64,000 nt of DNA from Sweltsa coloradensis (lineage: Eukaryota > Arthropoda > Insecta > Plecoptera > Chloroperlidae): NCBI GenBank assembly GCA_024449915.1, contig JAMZAV010002237.1, forward strand, positions 1-64,000, in the 5' to 3' direction. The notes below the pieces were generated by a model. That model was given only the letters and a program-made list of their open reading frames with translations. It was not told the DNA's origin and did not search any database. Positions 10,761 to 23,992 of this stretch are shown here, in pieces (the first letter of the stretch is position 1; every line of letters starts with the position of its first letter). A program made the position numbers and the translations under genes.

Positions 10761-11679
10761 TGCCCATGGCTTCGCCTGCAGGGAACTAGGTCGCTAGCTC
10801 CATCTGGTAGAGAATCTAAAAAGTATCATAGGAAGCAGCTATGCCAATAAATAATATTACGAAAAAATATTAGAAATGTAATTATTACTGCAAGTCAAAT
10901 TCAGTGGCAGTTCATATGCTTATTATATCATGTTAATCGTTTTGGAAACTTACATTAGGTAACAAATTTTACTCCATCTTGTGTATTCGAACCTCGTCCA
11001 TGCCTCGCTCCTTCAACATGGTATCTGAAAGCCAGCCACTAGACCGTTCGGCCACGGTGAACTGATAAATGAGAGGAGTTAAACTAGCCTAATGTTGGAC
11101 TAGGCGCGCTCGTGTTTTGCCAATCCTAATATACGTTCTCGAATATACAATTAGGTTATTATTCCACAGTAACTAAGAACGTTATATAAAAGTGTTGGAA
11201 AACATATAACAATAATAATGCTAGCAGTAGACTTTGATGTTTAATGACGTATTTGTGCATCCATCCAATCATTTATATTCCAACATAAGTATTAAATATG
11301 GTGTGCAAAGCCACGATGGCATTTATGTATACCATATCGACAAGCAATAATTATTGTTAAATTATATTTTTATTTTCGTCTTGATGTTTTTCTTAGCATT
11401 GAAAATTAGTTGAGTTTTAACTAATAAAATTCAAATTCGAAGTTTTTAAGAAAATATTATGAGATTGGATCATTAATAATAACTGTTTTCACTTTGTAGT
11501 CCATGTTACACTTACATAATATGAACACAAGTATAATGCTAAAATAAGGAACTAAGTAGTTGTAAACTAATAGGCATAATAGCATTTTTTATATTAAGCA
11601 GGACTTGCCTACATTAAAATATTTATTAGCATGTTTCTCGCATAAACGACACTCGCAAAATATTGAAATGCATACAGTT

Positions 11680-12060
11680 TTGACGGCATGGGCGCGGTGC
11701 GGGTGAGGTACGTACACAAATCGAAGCTCGACTCGACGTACGTTGCCCACACGGGAAACACACGTACAGAAACTAGTAAAATACACACACTTTGTGCGGT
11801 GTGGGCGCGGTGTGGGTACGGTGCGTCCGAATTACACACTTACCGTACCGTACGTACCGCACTTAGACCATACATGCGTTGCCCACACAGGCAACACACG
11901 TACATAAACTAGTAAAATACGTACACTTTGTGTGGTGTGGGCGCGGTGTGGGTAGGGTACGTACGAGCAACACACTAACAGTGGCACAGAAATACGTACT
12001 TTTGCCCCCAGGGAAACACACGATAAAATGATTTCCCCCACACCACACAAATCCCACACA
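11680..12060. repeat. GC-rich tandem repeat block, right
   Basis: Units combine GTTGCCCACACGGGAAACAC, CTAGTAAAATAC, CACACTTTGTG, GGTGTGGGCGCGGTGTGGGT and a GTACGG-rich junction. The period is about 160 bp, with two to three copies. Each unit contains both orientations of the CCCACACCG word, so single units can fold on themselves. Confidence 0.8.
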
Positions 12061-12113
12061 CCGTGGTTATACGAAAATTTTACACACTTTTTTACACAGT
12101 CTGGTTTGCGGGG

Positions 12114-12955
12114 AAAGCCCCAAAAAAAACCCCTTCCAAAATAATTCATCCTCCCCCCCCCCCACTGTCTACTTAGCCCGCAATTCCTTTCCCCCCCCTT
12201 TTTTTTTTAGATACATTCAAAAAAAATAAAAATACAATTTTGGGTTATTTATAAAGCCTTTTAGGAAATTTGTTTTTGTTATCCGTCTTGACATTTTACT
12301 CCCCCCTCCGACCCCCCCCCCCTCCCCTGACCATATTCCCCAGGTAATTTCCCCAAAATGTTTTCTAAAAAAAATCCCCACAATTTTTAATATTCAAAAA
12401 AACACACAATATATAAAAATTATGATTCCCCTTTCAAAAGTCTTGTTTTCACAGCCTTTCATTTTTGAAAAAAAAAACCCCCCCTGTCCCGTCTGAGAGA
12501 CGGGGTATATGGCGAGGCAGGGGTGGCGCACCCGTCTGGCAGACGTGGTAGTATGGCAAGGGGTTTAAAGAGATGAGCAAACCACAAATTATAATACTAT
12601 ATGTCATCAAAAAGGGTAGATCTCACTCGCTTTTTTTGTGAGACATTTTGTAGTCTGGCTGTTTCGTCGCAGAAAACTGAATATCTCTCCGTCAAATTTT
12701 AAATTTTATTTTTTTCACCCAAATTTAATCCATTAAAACCATTTACAAATTTTGATCAAAATTAAAGATCTCTAATCGAAAACCAAAACAGTGGCAGAAC
12801 TAAAGCGATTTCCAATGAAAAATACCCAAACTGTCGTCAACGTACTGTCGGGAAATTAGAAAGTTTATGCACCCCCTAAACAAACCAATTACTGAAATCT
12901 ATTACAACCTTTGTAAAGTCTTTGTTTTAGCACACAAGAAAATCTATAGTCTAGA
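12114..12955. other. Low-quality or decayed spacer rich in C and A homopolymers
   Basis: Repeated C runs of 7-10, A runs and T runs are present. No gene or element is recognised. Confidence 0.4.
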
Positions 12956-14930
12956 TATTTTTTTTACACTTTTTTGGACAAGTAGGTTCAAAAAAGACCT
13001 ATAAGGTTTGTATCGTAAACTAATGTTACAAATTAAAATTTTATTAACCTTAGTGCATAAAAAGAAAAGGGTTTAAAAAACTAAAATTGACCACAGGGCT
13101 ATCGTCAAAATAATGTTGCAAATGAAAATTTTATGAAACCTCAGTGCATGAAAGTAAATTTTTAAAAAACAAAAATTTACACTTACTGAGGTATTATCGA
13201 AAAAATGTTCAAATGAAATTTTTAGAAAACCTATGTGAATGAAAGTAAATTTTAAAAAAAAATTTGACACTTTCGTCAAAATAATTTTAAAATTTAAATT
13301 TATGTAACCTTAGTGCAGAAAGAAAATTTTTTAAAAAACATAAAATTGACACTTTCGAGGATTTCGTCAAAATAATTTCAAATGAAAATTTATGTACCCT
13401 TAGTGCATGAAGTGAATTTTAAAACATAAAACTACACTTACTGAGGTTTTTATCGTCAAATAAGTTACAAATGCAAATTTATGAAACCTAGTAAAGGGAA
13501 AGAAAATTTTTTTAAAACTAAATTGACACTTACTGGGGTTTTATCTCAAAAATGTTACAACTGAAAAGTACCTAAGTGCACAAAAGTATACTTTTAAAAC
13601 TAACTGAAATGGGGTCCTCGTCCAAATCTATTGCATGTGTAAATTTATTGACTTCATGCATGAAAAAAAAGTTTTTAAAAAAAAAAATTTGACCTTTTTG
13701 GCGGGGGCCTGTCGCCCAAAATTAGTTACTTTTGAAATTTTGTGTAACCTAAGTCCAACAAAAGAAAGTTTTAGAAAAAAATTGACACTTACTAGGGACT
13801 TTCTGTAAAATAAGTAAAAACTGAGAATTATTAACCAAAGTGCTTTTTAAAGAATTTTAAAAAATAATTGACACCAAAGGGGGGTCCTGCGCCAAAAATC
13901 ACGTTAATGTGAAAAATTTTTAACAATAATAAAAGTACAGTTTTGAGAAAAAAACACTGGAAATCATTTTACATGTGAAATTTATAAACTCCAGTGCATA
14001 AAAGAATTTTTTTAAACATGGACCTTACGTGGTCCTGTCTTTTGCAATCAATAAACATGTTAAAATTTATAAACCTCAGTGCATGAAAGAAAAAGTTTTT
14101 AAACATAAAATTGACACTTATGGGCTGAGGCCTGTCGCCCAAATAATTTTACTTTTGAAATTTTTTGTGAAACCTAAGTCCACGAAAGTAAAGTTTTAGA
14201 AAATAATTGAAAAGTCTTACTGGGGACTTTTTTTAAAATAAGTAACAACTGAGAATGTAGAACCTAAGTGCATTAAAGTAATTTTCAAACATAAGGACAC
14301 CAAAGGGGGGCCTGTCGCCCAAAATCACGTTCATGTGAAAATTTTATAAAAACCCAGTGCGAAAAATTTTTTAAACAAAAGGGACACTTACTGTGGTCCT
14401 GCTTTGAAAATAAATTAACATGTTAAAATTTATAAACCCAGTGAAAAATAAAGTTTTGACAAAAACAACTTACTGTGGTTTTGTCATTACAATCTTTTTT
14501 ACATGTAAACATTGATGTAACCTCAGTGCATAAATAAAGTTTTGAAACAAAAACACATACTTGGCCTGTCTCTAAAATCATTAAACATTTTACAATTTAG
14601 AACCCAGTGCGGGAAAGAAAAGTTTTGGAACATGGTCGACGCAATTAGGATCTCCGTCCACAATCAGTTTCATGTGCCAATTAAGTTTACAAAGCGCGTA
14701 AACATTTGGGAAATGAAACCTTATGAGGGCTTGACGTTCAAAATCAGTTTCATGTGCGATTTTTTAATTTGCAAAGTGCAAAAAAGTTTTGGAACATGTT
14801 GGACATTAGGGGGTATAATCGTCCACAATCATTTTTTCTGTGCATTTTAAGATTACCTTCGCGAAAGAATTTTGGGGGAACATTTTTGAAACTTATGGTT
14901 TTTCAGTATAAAACCAGTTTTATTTGTATT
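12956..14930. repeat. ~86-bp satellite array, about 21 units
   Basis: The word AGTGCATGAAAGTAAATTTT and its variants recur near 13049, 13142, 13233, 13312, 13404, 13571, 13655, 13752, 13838, 13993, 14079, 14174, 14267, 14354, 14439, 14524, 14605, 14692 and 14775. Spacing is mostly 80-95 bp. Each unit also carries an ACTTACTGAGG / TCGTCAAAATAA / AAATTTATGAAACC core. Divergence rises to the right. Small frames within it are not genes. Confidence 0.85.
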
Positions 14931-15577
14931 TATACGCAGGCGAGCAAAGCTTGTTGCAAGAGGGACATTTGTGTTTCTTTTTGCAAATAAGTCATGTAGC
15001 ACGTGATGTTCTAAGTTTTTCTTGCATTAAAACAAAATTTTGCAGCCGGACATTGGTATACGTCTCTGGTAGTCAGGCAGGAACGGGCCCCCAGACGTCA
15101 GCAACAACGCAACGGATGGCATAACTTTTATATAGTAGACTTTTCTACGTTTTTTTCCAAAAAAGTCACAATTTATTACAATACCAGCCTTTAACTTGGC
15201 CGCGATTCAGTACATTTTATCCCGGGATAGGCGATTTTAGCTGGGATAAAGCGGGAATACTCAAAAACTAAACTCTTGAAGGTTTCCCCCCTTGCAAAAG
15301 GGATAAGAAAATACTAGATTGCAAAATTTTCGTTTTTTGCGTCTATGTTTTAAAAAGAGAAAATTTATAACTCTTAAAACCCAAAAACCGGAACCCGCCC
15401 CCGGGCCTAGGCTTCAGACTTTTTTTATTTTTTTTTTTATAATACAACAGCGTAGGCCAAAATTTATAGATACTATATAAAAATACTAACAATCAGAGGG
15501 AACGCCCTAGGGGCCCTTGTTAACCCGAGGCCTGCAGGCCATTTTTTACACCAACCCGCACAAAAAACAGTTTTGAG
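14931..15577. other. Unassigned spacer
   Basis: The array fades out. A short frame at 14924-15124 has no recognisable content. There are T-rich runs and CCTAGGC-type words. No element terminus was found. Confidence 0.4.
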
Positions 15578-16215
15578 AGGCCGTTCGCGAACGCTTTTTT
15601 AGTCGCGTGATAGATAGTTTTTTTGGAATTTTTTATGCGTGGATCTCTATATTTTTTCAACCCTTTTTTTTTTTTTTTTAAATGGGATATTTGAAAAAAG
15701 TAGTTGAATTGCTATAATAATACCATTTAAAAAAATATGTAAAATATTGGAGGACCGAAGTTTTTTCTTTTGGGCATTAAAGTGATATGTTTAAATTTTT
15801 CGATATTATTTTTAATTTTTTTATACACTTAAAAAAACTCAATTAAAACGTTTATTTCTATGGTCTGGCTAACCTTTTTCACTTTTTCTTTAAAAAGGAA
15901 ATACATCATCATACCTAATGTCCATGTGAAATTAAACTTTGTGCCCACCCTTTGGTCAGAAACCCCCAAAATATCAAAAAATTCAAATTAAAAATAAAAA
16001 AAGGGTAAAGACGTTTCATGAGAAATTTTCTTCGATTATACCCTGAAACGGGGCGGGGTCTAAGTTTGGAGATTTAAAAATGTCCTTTTCCAATTTTCAT
16101 CAAGACGCAATGCCCCTTCCCCGGGTAAGCACAAGCAAACAGAAAAAAAGAAGGAAAAAAAACACCCGAGTACTTTTTTTTTTAGGGTCCGGGGGCGGGG
16201 GGAATAAAAGGGGAA
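15578..16215 (-). mobile_element. Helentron-like family A, decayed minus-strand copy A4
   Basis: The 3' terminus appears as AGGCCGTTCGCGAACGC, then TTTTTTAGTCGCG at 15578-15610. This is the alternative family A end also seen at 42895. The body matches the family at 15830-16135 (TTTATTTCTATGG, CTGGCTAACC, TAATGTCCATGTGAAAT). The 5' end is eroded. Confidence 0.6.
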
Positions 16216-17705
16216 ATGTTTGTTTCGTCATCCAATTAAAGCCTATAAACATAGAGAATTTAGCTAGTCCTAGGTACCAAAGAGTACAGCAATAAGCACG
16301 TTTCGTTTTATTTAAATGTCTCACGCATGGGGCAATCCCAAAGCTGGTTCGCCCGAATTCTCCGCCAGGATCGCATGATGGGGTTTGGTCACGGATTTAA
16401 AGCGCCTTCATACCTACAGTGGGCGAGCGCCGAGTGCTCGGTCCCGAGGCGGGCGCCGATAAAACTTTTTTACCCCCTCTCCAAAAAATAGCATAATATG
16501 ATGGGGTTTGCAACGTTTTAATACTTTTTAGCTTTAAACTGTATGGTAAATTATTTTTCCCCGATTTTTGAGACGCAAATTATCAAAACTAATTCAAACC
16601 CTTGATATCTTAACTTCCGGCAGCGGGGCCCAAAGTTAACTGAACCAACTTCACGCCCCTGGGGCCTTCAAAAACGTAGTCCTCGTGTTTGGTCGAAACA
16701 GCCCCTTCCGGCAGGGAGCGCTCCCCGCGTCAGGTAGGAATGCCTTTTAAAAATTTACACAGGGCGGTTCCCAAAACCCGATCGTTCTGCCTCTGGTGGG
16801 AAGTCTTCACGACCTAACAATAATGCATCCCCAAATTTTTTAAAAATTCCTATTTTATCAACGTCCAGATATACTGTGACCAAACCGATCGTTGTGCCTG
16901 TTCAGCGCCAGGGGTTAAATTGTTGCCCTGGCGCGTTTGTTCCGCCCCCAAGACTCTGTTTTTTTTTGTAGTTGTTTTGGGGACGTGAATCCCGTCATCT
17001 CCGATGTATTATACTAATGAATACAAGTTTTAAAAATGGGCATACCAATCAAGTTTGCAAATAGAAAAACACATTTGGGGGTCCTTTTTTGCCTCCTGAG
17101 TCACGGATCTCTGATGGTAAGGCTTTTAAAAAACCCATTTAAGATCACTTCAGATGAGAAATGGTTTCCTGATTGGCCTAGAGTTGACAAACCCCTGCTA
17201 AAAATGGATCTTTGACAGGCTACAACACTAAATTTTTTATTTTATTTTAACTATCATTAATAAACTTATCATATCTATTTCAAAATTATCTTTCCAACCT
17301 TTTTTAAGAGAATTTATGTTTTTTTATTTTTTTATTTTTTAAAAAATGGGACAGAATCACTGCGGGGATGGCCACAAAAGGGCCTGCTTTCCTGTTACAT
17401 TTTGTAATTTTTTGAAAACATATGTACAAATTACAGGGGGAAATAATAAATAAATTTAAACAGAATTGATAAATGCCAAATTTAAATGCTTGATAGCCTA
17501 AACAGGGTAATTAGCCTGTTTTTTTTCTCTATGGCCCCTTCTATTGAGCTTTTTTATATTTCAAAGGGGGGGCTTAGGGGACTTAATCTGACAATCTTTA
17601 AAATTTCCTCATAGCCCAGGCCCTTACGTTTCCTACGCCCAGGCCCCACGGACCCCCAAATTTTTGTAATGCCGTATCTACGTTTTGTTTTAAATATGAT
17701 TGTAT
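16216..17705. other. Unassigned, possibly low-quality segment
   Basis: No gene or known repeat is recognised. GC-richer patches at 16330-16960 lack a reading frame of note. Homopolymer runs are frequent. Confidence 0.35.
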
Positions 17706-18376
17706 CAGGCACTTCGCGAACATTTTTATTTAGTCGCGTTGACGGATGAAAAATTTTTTAAAAATTTTTTTTTATCGTGAGATCTCTTTACTTTTCAAGT
17801 CCATTGGGAAACTTTTTGTTTAAAATTTGCATAATTTTTACAAGTAGTATTATTGCTACGGTAATACCAATTAATAGAAAATTAAAAAAACTGGAAGACG
17901 AATACTTACTTTTTGTACGCATTTTAGGTAATTTTTTTGTAAAAATTTCATAGTTACGTATTATACCCTCAAAAAAATTATATTAACACCCTTTTTTTTC
18001 TATGGATTCGGCAAAACCCTTAAAATTTTTTTTTTTCAAATGAAATAATCACCTTACCTAAATGTCCCAAAGTAAAATATGAAAATTGTAGCCCCACCGT
18101 TGGTCAAATCGGGGCCAAATAAACACAAAATTCGCATTAAAAATCAAAAAAAAAAAAATAAAAAACGAAATCCTGAGAAAAATTTTTTCATTGTACCCCA
18201 AAAAAGTGGGCAGGTCTAAGTTAGAGATTTCGAAGGTCCCCTCCAATTTTCATCAAGATGCATAAATTTTGGGGGTCTGCCCGGTAGAGCGCGAACATAC
18301 ATTTTTTTCAACAAAACCCAACTATAATTTTTTTTTAAGGGGGGGCAGTGAAATTGAAGCTTTGCTTTGTTTATCC
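17706..18376 (-). mobile_element. Helentron-like family A, decayed minus-strand copy A5
   Basis: It starts AGGCACTTCGCGAACATTT, then TTAGTCGCGTTGACGGATG, the alternative family A 3' end. It ends GAAATTGAAGC..TTATCC, the eroded 5' end. The middle has CTATGGATTCGGC and CAAAGTAAAATATG, eroded body words. There is no coding capacity. Confidence 0.65.
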
Positions 18377-19241
18377 AATAAAACCCTAAATATGTATTAT
18401 TATTCTACATACCTTTTATTTTGATCAACATGAGATAAAAAAATCATAGAATGTCGAATATAAAAAACTAAATGACATTAGTGTCTCTGACAAAAAAAAA
18501 CCCAAAAAGATTCTTGGGGGGGGGTAAATAGCGCTAGAAAGTCATGTGGAAGAATGGGAATACTTACAAAAAATCAAAACCTTTTGTGGACAGCGGGAAC
18601 GAGGAGCCACGATACATCTAGGAGGCTGCTCCCTTCACTGAATAAAATGTCAAACAAAAGCCCGGGGACAATTTTTATTTTTCTTCTGCTAAAAATGCTG
18701 GGTTTAGATGGCTGTGGATGGCATGGAAAAAAAAATTTGTTTGTTTTTGTTGCTGGGAAATGTTTATTTTTTTTGATTGTTTGTCATCCACCTTTTCCCG
18801 TCATATCATATTCTGTCACGGAACGCTTTTTTTCGTCTTTTTAATGTAAATACCGGCCTTATGGCCAAAATTTCGGTTTTGTGGGGGTGCCGATGTGGAA
18901 AAGCGGGGTCGTGGATTTTTCAGGCTGTATTATTGATTATTTGGGGGGGTTAATTTGGGGGGAAAAGGGATCATCCCCCAATAATTGTACAATGTGATTG
19001 GGGGGGGGCGAAAAGGTTTTTCGTAGGAACGGTTTTGTTTTTTCTCGCTCTTCCCTTACCCTATCGGGATAAAATGTTCAAATCGCGACGCCGGCAATAC
19101 ACAACTGAAAACAAGATCAACAAGAAGTTTGTTTAAAAATTGTGAGAAAGAGCCCATGCTTCATTTGAATTTATACTTGCGTGAAGTTGTGTCTGGGTTA
19201 TATTTTTTTCTTTTTTATTGAATTAAGCAATGTAAAAGTTC
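18377..19241. other. Unassigned spacer
   Basis: G and T homopolymers are frequent. A frame at 18554-18844 has no recognisable family. No element ends were found. Confidence 0.35.
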
Positions 19242-19310
19242 TCCCCGACTGGGGATTGAAACCCCAAACCCCCGGGTTTACGCACCGAATAACCAAATGA
19301 GCTTTTGGGG
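19242..19310 (-). other. tRNA-like sequence (minus strand)
   Basis: Read on the minus strand, AGCTCATTTGGTTATTCGG resembles a D-arm/A-box and GGGGTTTCAATCCCC a T-arm with paired stems. Spacing fits a tRNA body of about 70 nt. The acceptor stem does not pair well, so this is more likely a tRNA-derived SINE head or pseudogene than a working tRNA. Confidence 0.4.
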
Positions 19311-19779
19311 GCCCAAAGCAAATCTTTACTAAATTCTATTTGTTTTAGTTTTCCCACGTTTTTAAAAAACATCAAGCGATCTACGGGTAAAGGAAAAAAA
19401 AAAATTCTCTTTGCATTTTTTTAGTTACCAGCGCAAACACCGCACACTGTACTAGAAAAAACCGCGGCCTTTTAACTACGCCTTCTTTTTAACACAATGC
19501 CACTGGATAGTACCTTGCCTTTTTCGATCTTTTGGACAGATAGCTATATTTTGCGCGGTGTTTCACTGGGAACTAAAACAAACGCAAAATGTGTTATTCA
19601 ACCTAAAGGCCTCCATTCACTTGCAGCTCCTCTCTAGAAAGGGGTGTTCCACCCCATTTTGGGCAGAAGCCACTTGCAATATTAACCGGCATATTCGGAA
19701 TATGGGATGTCCCCCTTGTGCCAGAAAAAACGTTCTTTCTCCAATTTTTGTTTTATATTTAATTAAATGTAATATTTTA

Positions 19780-19945
19780 AATTCATTTTCATTGGCGACC
19801 TATTTCAATTATTAAAATCTTTTTTTTTTTAATTTTTATATTTTAAATTAGTAATTAGCTAAAACCCCAATTATAACTAACTTAAAAATTTATAAAAAAA
19901 AGATTGGGAAAAATTGAAATAGGTCGCCAAAGAAAAAGTAAATAA
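19780..19945. repeat. Small foldback
   Basis: CATTGGCGACCTATTTCAAT at 19789-19810, followed by TAAAATCTTTTTTT, is mirrored by AAAAAAGATTGGG and ATTGAAATAGGTCGCC about 100 bp later. AT-rich sequence separates the arms. It could be a MITE; no target duplication was identified. Confidence 0.65.
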
Positions 19946-20109
19946 TATATAAAATTAAAAGCTCGACAAATTTTAAGAGATTCCCTGCTAGTATTCAAAA
20001 ATGCGCATCAAAAGCGGATTTTTGGCGTATCTAATTTCCCATTTCTTTCTTGTAGGTGATTTCCCACACAGCTGAAAATTGGCAAAATAACCCATTTAAA
20101 GGGTAAAAG

Positions 20110-21200
20110 GGAAATAGATGTAGGATTCTTATCGACCCTTTAAACAACTCTTTCCCAATGTAGGGAAAATTATTGAAAATATTTGCACAAGAGGTATTAC
20201 TGAAGTGGATCTTTGAAAGGGTTTTGTGAAAACCAACATGGGTTTTTGGAAAAGGGGAATCAACGAAAGGCCCTTCTAGATTTACAGATTTTATCTTAAG
20301 GGATTGACAAGTGGAATGGGGTTAGAGCGTTTTTGTTGATCTTAGGAAAGATATTTTTTATTTAGTACCTTTTACCCTTTTAATAAAAAATAAAAAAGGG
20401 GTTTAAAATAATCCTTTTTTTGTTTTAATATTGGCGGTTATTTTTTAAAAGAAAAATGTTTTTTTTTAATCTTTGCAAAAAATTTGTTCAAAAGTATTTA
20501 ATATATTTTTTGGAGTACCACAAGATCAATATTAGGACCCCTTTTATTTATTTTTTACATAAAGAATATTATATTTGGGAGGAAACAATCTTATATGCTG
20601 ATGACTTTGGGCTTTTATTTAGAAGGTTGGATTTTAAGAGATCGTAAGACGTCTTCAAGAAGTTTTTTAAAAAGGATGGATGATTAGTTTTTAAAACCCG
20701 GAACGATATTAATTAAAGAAAACAAATTTTTGATTTTTCATAAGGCTAATGATGAAGCAGGAAGATATTCATTGACTTGAATTTTAATGGAAGCTAATTT
20801 TAGAGTATATAATTTAAAAATTTGGGGTTTTCTTTAAAATTGTAATTTAAAATTTTAAAAACTTATGAAAATTTTATTAAAAAAAAATATCATCAGCAAA
20901 AGGGAATTTTAAGTAGAGAAGAGGTTTTAACAAGGGGAATGTTGAGGTTACTTGGGAGATTTTTATATTCATCATTTTTGATTTTTGTTTAGTGGGTTTT
21001 GGGGGGGTAAGACCTTTACCGTATGTTTACTTCAGAAGAGAATTGACCATCGTTTGATTCAATTCCCATGAGCCAAAATTTACAATCTGATTTCTTCAGT
21101 TGAGGAAAGAATGAAAAATAGCGCTGGGAAAACATACAAAATTTGAAAGGATGTATTTAGGTATTTTACCCAATATATTTTTTTTTTTTTTTTTTTTTTA
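20110..21200 (+). mobile_element. Very decayed non-LTR retrotransposon L-A (RT region)
   Basis: Fragments in shifting frames read like a LINE reverse transcriptase. A GKIIENI-like stretch near 20160 is followed by a QHGF-like stretch near 20240. Next come a VDLRK-like stretch (catalytic box A) near 20330 and a GVPQG..GP-like stretch near 20515-20545. YADD is at 20593-20604 (box C). No frame is longer than about 63 codons. Frame changes fall at T or A runs, so part of the decay may be sequencing error. The family is not assigned. Confidence 0.6.
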
Positions 21201-21864
21201 ATTTGTTGATCGTGATAGAAATTTATTCTAATAACTCTTTGAAAGTCCTAAATTTAATTTTTTGAATCTTAAGAAATCATTCTTTTACAGAGGGGTACCT
21301 TTTGGAATTCAAATTTTTTTAGATATTGAAACCGTTTTCTGAGCTAGGAATGACAATTTAAAAGAAAATTGAAGCAATGATAATGAAGCGAAAACAAAGA
21401 AGAATTTATTTTTTACTATTTATTTGTGGGGCATTGTTCTGTGTTTTTTAATTTTAAATTTTTCTTCTATGTTCTTATTTTTTATTTTGCTGTTTCCTTT
21501 TTCATTATTTCTTGATTTTGATGTATTCAAAAGTATTTTCAATTGATATTTTTTTGCCTAGATTGTCGGGTTGCGCCCACGGTGGAACTTTCAAATTGAG
21601 TTAGGTTTTCCTGTATCATTGCTGTGATCGTTTTTTTACATGAACAAATTTAAAAAAATTATTATCTGATAAATAAAATATTAAAAATCAAGTCTTTTCA
21701 CTAAAATTTTTATCAAGATTTGAACACAAGAAAGATGGTTGAACACAAGAATGAAAATTCGCTTGGGGGTTTTTTTTCCGCGAAAGATGTTCTCCCCGAT
21801 TTGCTGTTTCCCGATTTTTTTGGGAAACCCATATTTGTTTGATGGGATCGTCTAAAAAAATCAG
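21201..21864. other. Unassigned, possibly LINE L-A tail
   Basis: AT-rich, with no gene recognised. Confidence 0.35.
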
Positions 21865-22056
21865 TTTTTTTTTTTTTTGTTTTTTTTTTTTTAATGTTTT
21901 TTTTTTTTTTCTTTCTTTCTTTCTTTTTTTTTTTCTTTCTTTTCTCTTTTTCTTTTTTTTTTTTTTTTCTTTTTTTTTGTCTTTTTTTTTTTTTTCTTTT
22001 TCCCCCCCCTTTCTTTTTTTTTCTTTTCATTCTACACCCTTTTTTTTAAATTTGAT
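21865..22056 (+). repeat. T-rich polypyrimidine tract
   Basis: About 190 bp of T with scattered C, including TTTC repeats. Open frames on either strand here code only for F/L or K runs and are artefacts of composition. Confidence 0.9.
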
Positions 22057-22895
22057 TTTTATCATAAATAATTTTTTTTTTAATTTTTTACCAAAAAAGT
22101 TGGTTTTTAAAGCATTGTTGTTGTAATCTACTATTTCAAATATCTACGAAAAGTATTTATTTTTGTTTCGCTCTATGTAATTAGATTTTTTTTATTTGCC
22201 TCCTTTTTAAATCAGTTTTTTTTAAAGAAAAGGGAAACGTTTAAAAAATAATAAAATAAATAAAATAAAATTAAAATACATTTACCGTGTTCCTCTCCTT
22301 CCCAGCTTTATCGTGGGTGATCGTTCTGAAAGCAGTGCAGGAGGTTTCGCACCTCACCAATTTTTCAGTGGCGGCTGGAAGAATTTGGGGTACTCGGTCG
22401 GGTAGACGCCATTACTTTTGGGATTGACTGCAAAGATGGTTTTGTGTGTTACTACAACATGATGAAGAACATTAGTTTCCGTTTTATTTTAATCCTTTTA
22501 ATTTAAGAAAATTCCACTTGTAAATTTTATTTTCTATGCATTCCAGTTCAATTATTTAGAAATGTAAATATGCACTTAAATGTATTGCTTCGCTCGTTAC
22601 TTTTAAAGATCACTTATTCAGGTGCACAGCTGTTTCTTGGGATTGTACTTGCAGAGATCTGATCGGGTTTGGTTCCCACTATGACAAGATAACTTTTAAA
22701 AGGGCTAAGCACGGTATGGGTCATCTTGTGTTGTTGAGTGACTCTCTTGTGAACTCGAGGACTCAGACAGAACCGATTCACTACGGTTTGACGTCATGTG
22801 CCTTGTGAGGTTGCCCTTCAGTGCGAACCTTTAAATACGGACCTAAGCCTGGGCCTAGGCCCTAGGCTTAGATCAAATTCAAGTTAAAGTTTGTA
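22057..22895. other. Unassigned spacer
   Basis: No gene is recognised. A CCTAGG-rich word group is at 22840-22880. Confidence 0.4.
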
Positions 22896-23064
<169 letters not shown>

Positions 23065-23701
23065 CTTGCACAGTTCACCAATCGAGAGTAGGTCAAGTCT
23101 CGGTGTTACCGGAATGATCAATGTTGACGAATACGATGATAACACTGACTGTTTGGTTTACAAGTGACTTGGACGGTTGGATGGATTCGACGAAAGGGGT
23201 GACTGTGCTTCATTTAAATATTCGGTCCCAAAAGTTGCACTGGGATGAACTTAGGTTATTCTTAACAAACAAATAGGAAATTTTGATATTTTAGTTCTAA
23301 GTGAAATTTCAACCCACAAATGTCGAAACTCAAACATACAATCTAGATGGTTATAATTTGTTTAAAAAAACCTCGAAACTCATAAGCGTGGTGGCGGTCT
23401 GTTACTATTTGTTAAATCTAGTATTGCTTTGTAGAAAGTAATTCGACATTTAATTTTTCTGAATGTATATCTGGTAATCTTACGATCACAATTAAGAAAA
23501 GAGCGAGTTTCTAGCGATCTATAGACCACCTGACATAATACCAAAGGTCAGTTTGTGAAGGAGGGGGAAAGGGTTTTGTATTGAAAAATGCTAATTATAG
23601 AAATGCAATAATAATAGGTGACACAAACTTAGATACCCTCAATGACTCGGACACACACGTACTTGCATACAAAAATGTTATGGCGCTAACGGTTATATTG
23701 A

Positions 23702-23992
23702 TTGTTTTGGAAAGGTGTGACTAGAGAAGAGTATCGAGGAAATGTTCTCTCGCAGTCGTGTATTGATCACATATTTGTGAGGTGTGACTTTTCACCCATT
23801 CGCTCAATGATTTACACAACTAAAATTACCGACCATTATATTATCGCAGCGGATTTTTATGCACCTGCGTCTGTTAGTCAGATCGAGGCCCTTCAACAAA
23901 AAATACGTTTTAATGAACGAGTGCTAAGGCAAAAATTGGAATGTTGTGATTGGCCAGCTTTAATGGAATTAATGATTGTAATGACTTTATGA
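23702..23992 (+). pseudogene. L-B endonuclease C-terminal fragment
   Basis: A 96-codon open stretch holds the SCIDHIF and ITDHYII signatures of the last part of the apurinic endonuclease fold of LINE ORF2. These residues contribute to catalysis and phosphate binding in the family. It is in frame with neither the preceding endonuclease part nor the RT, because of indels. Confidence 0.7.

Larger units (their letters stand above)
10432..12113. mobile_element. Possible TTAA-type non-autonomous element with GC-rich tandem repeats
   Basis: TTAA is followed by CCCAGCAAACACAG. A degenerate inverse, CTGGTTTGCGGGG, lies near 12101-12113. Between them are two blocks of ACGT-rich repeats separated by ordinary AT-rich DNA (10770-11660). 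Piggybac and Kolobok families use TTAA targets, but the right end is too degenerate to be sure and no transposase is present. Confidence 0.3.

Noticed and set aside
12956..14930. CRISPR-like array
   Set aside because: There are no unique spacers. Whole 86-bp units repeat and drift, and the sequence is animal.
21713..22126. Long open frames coding for K-rich or F-rich protein
   Set aside because: They come from a T/C-rich tract and are a product of composition on both strands.
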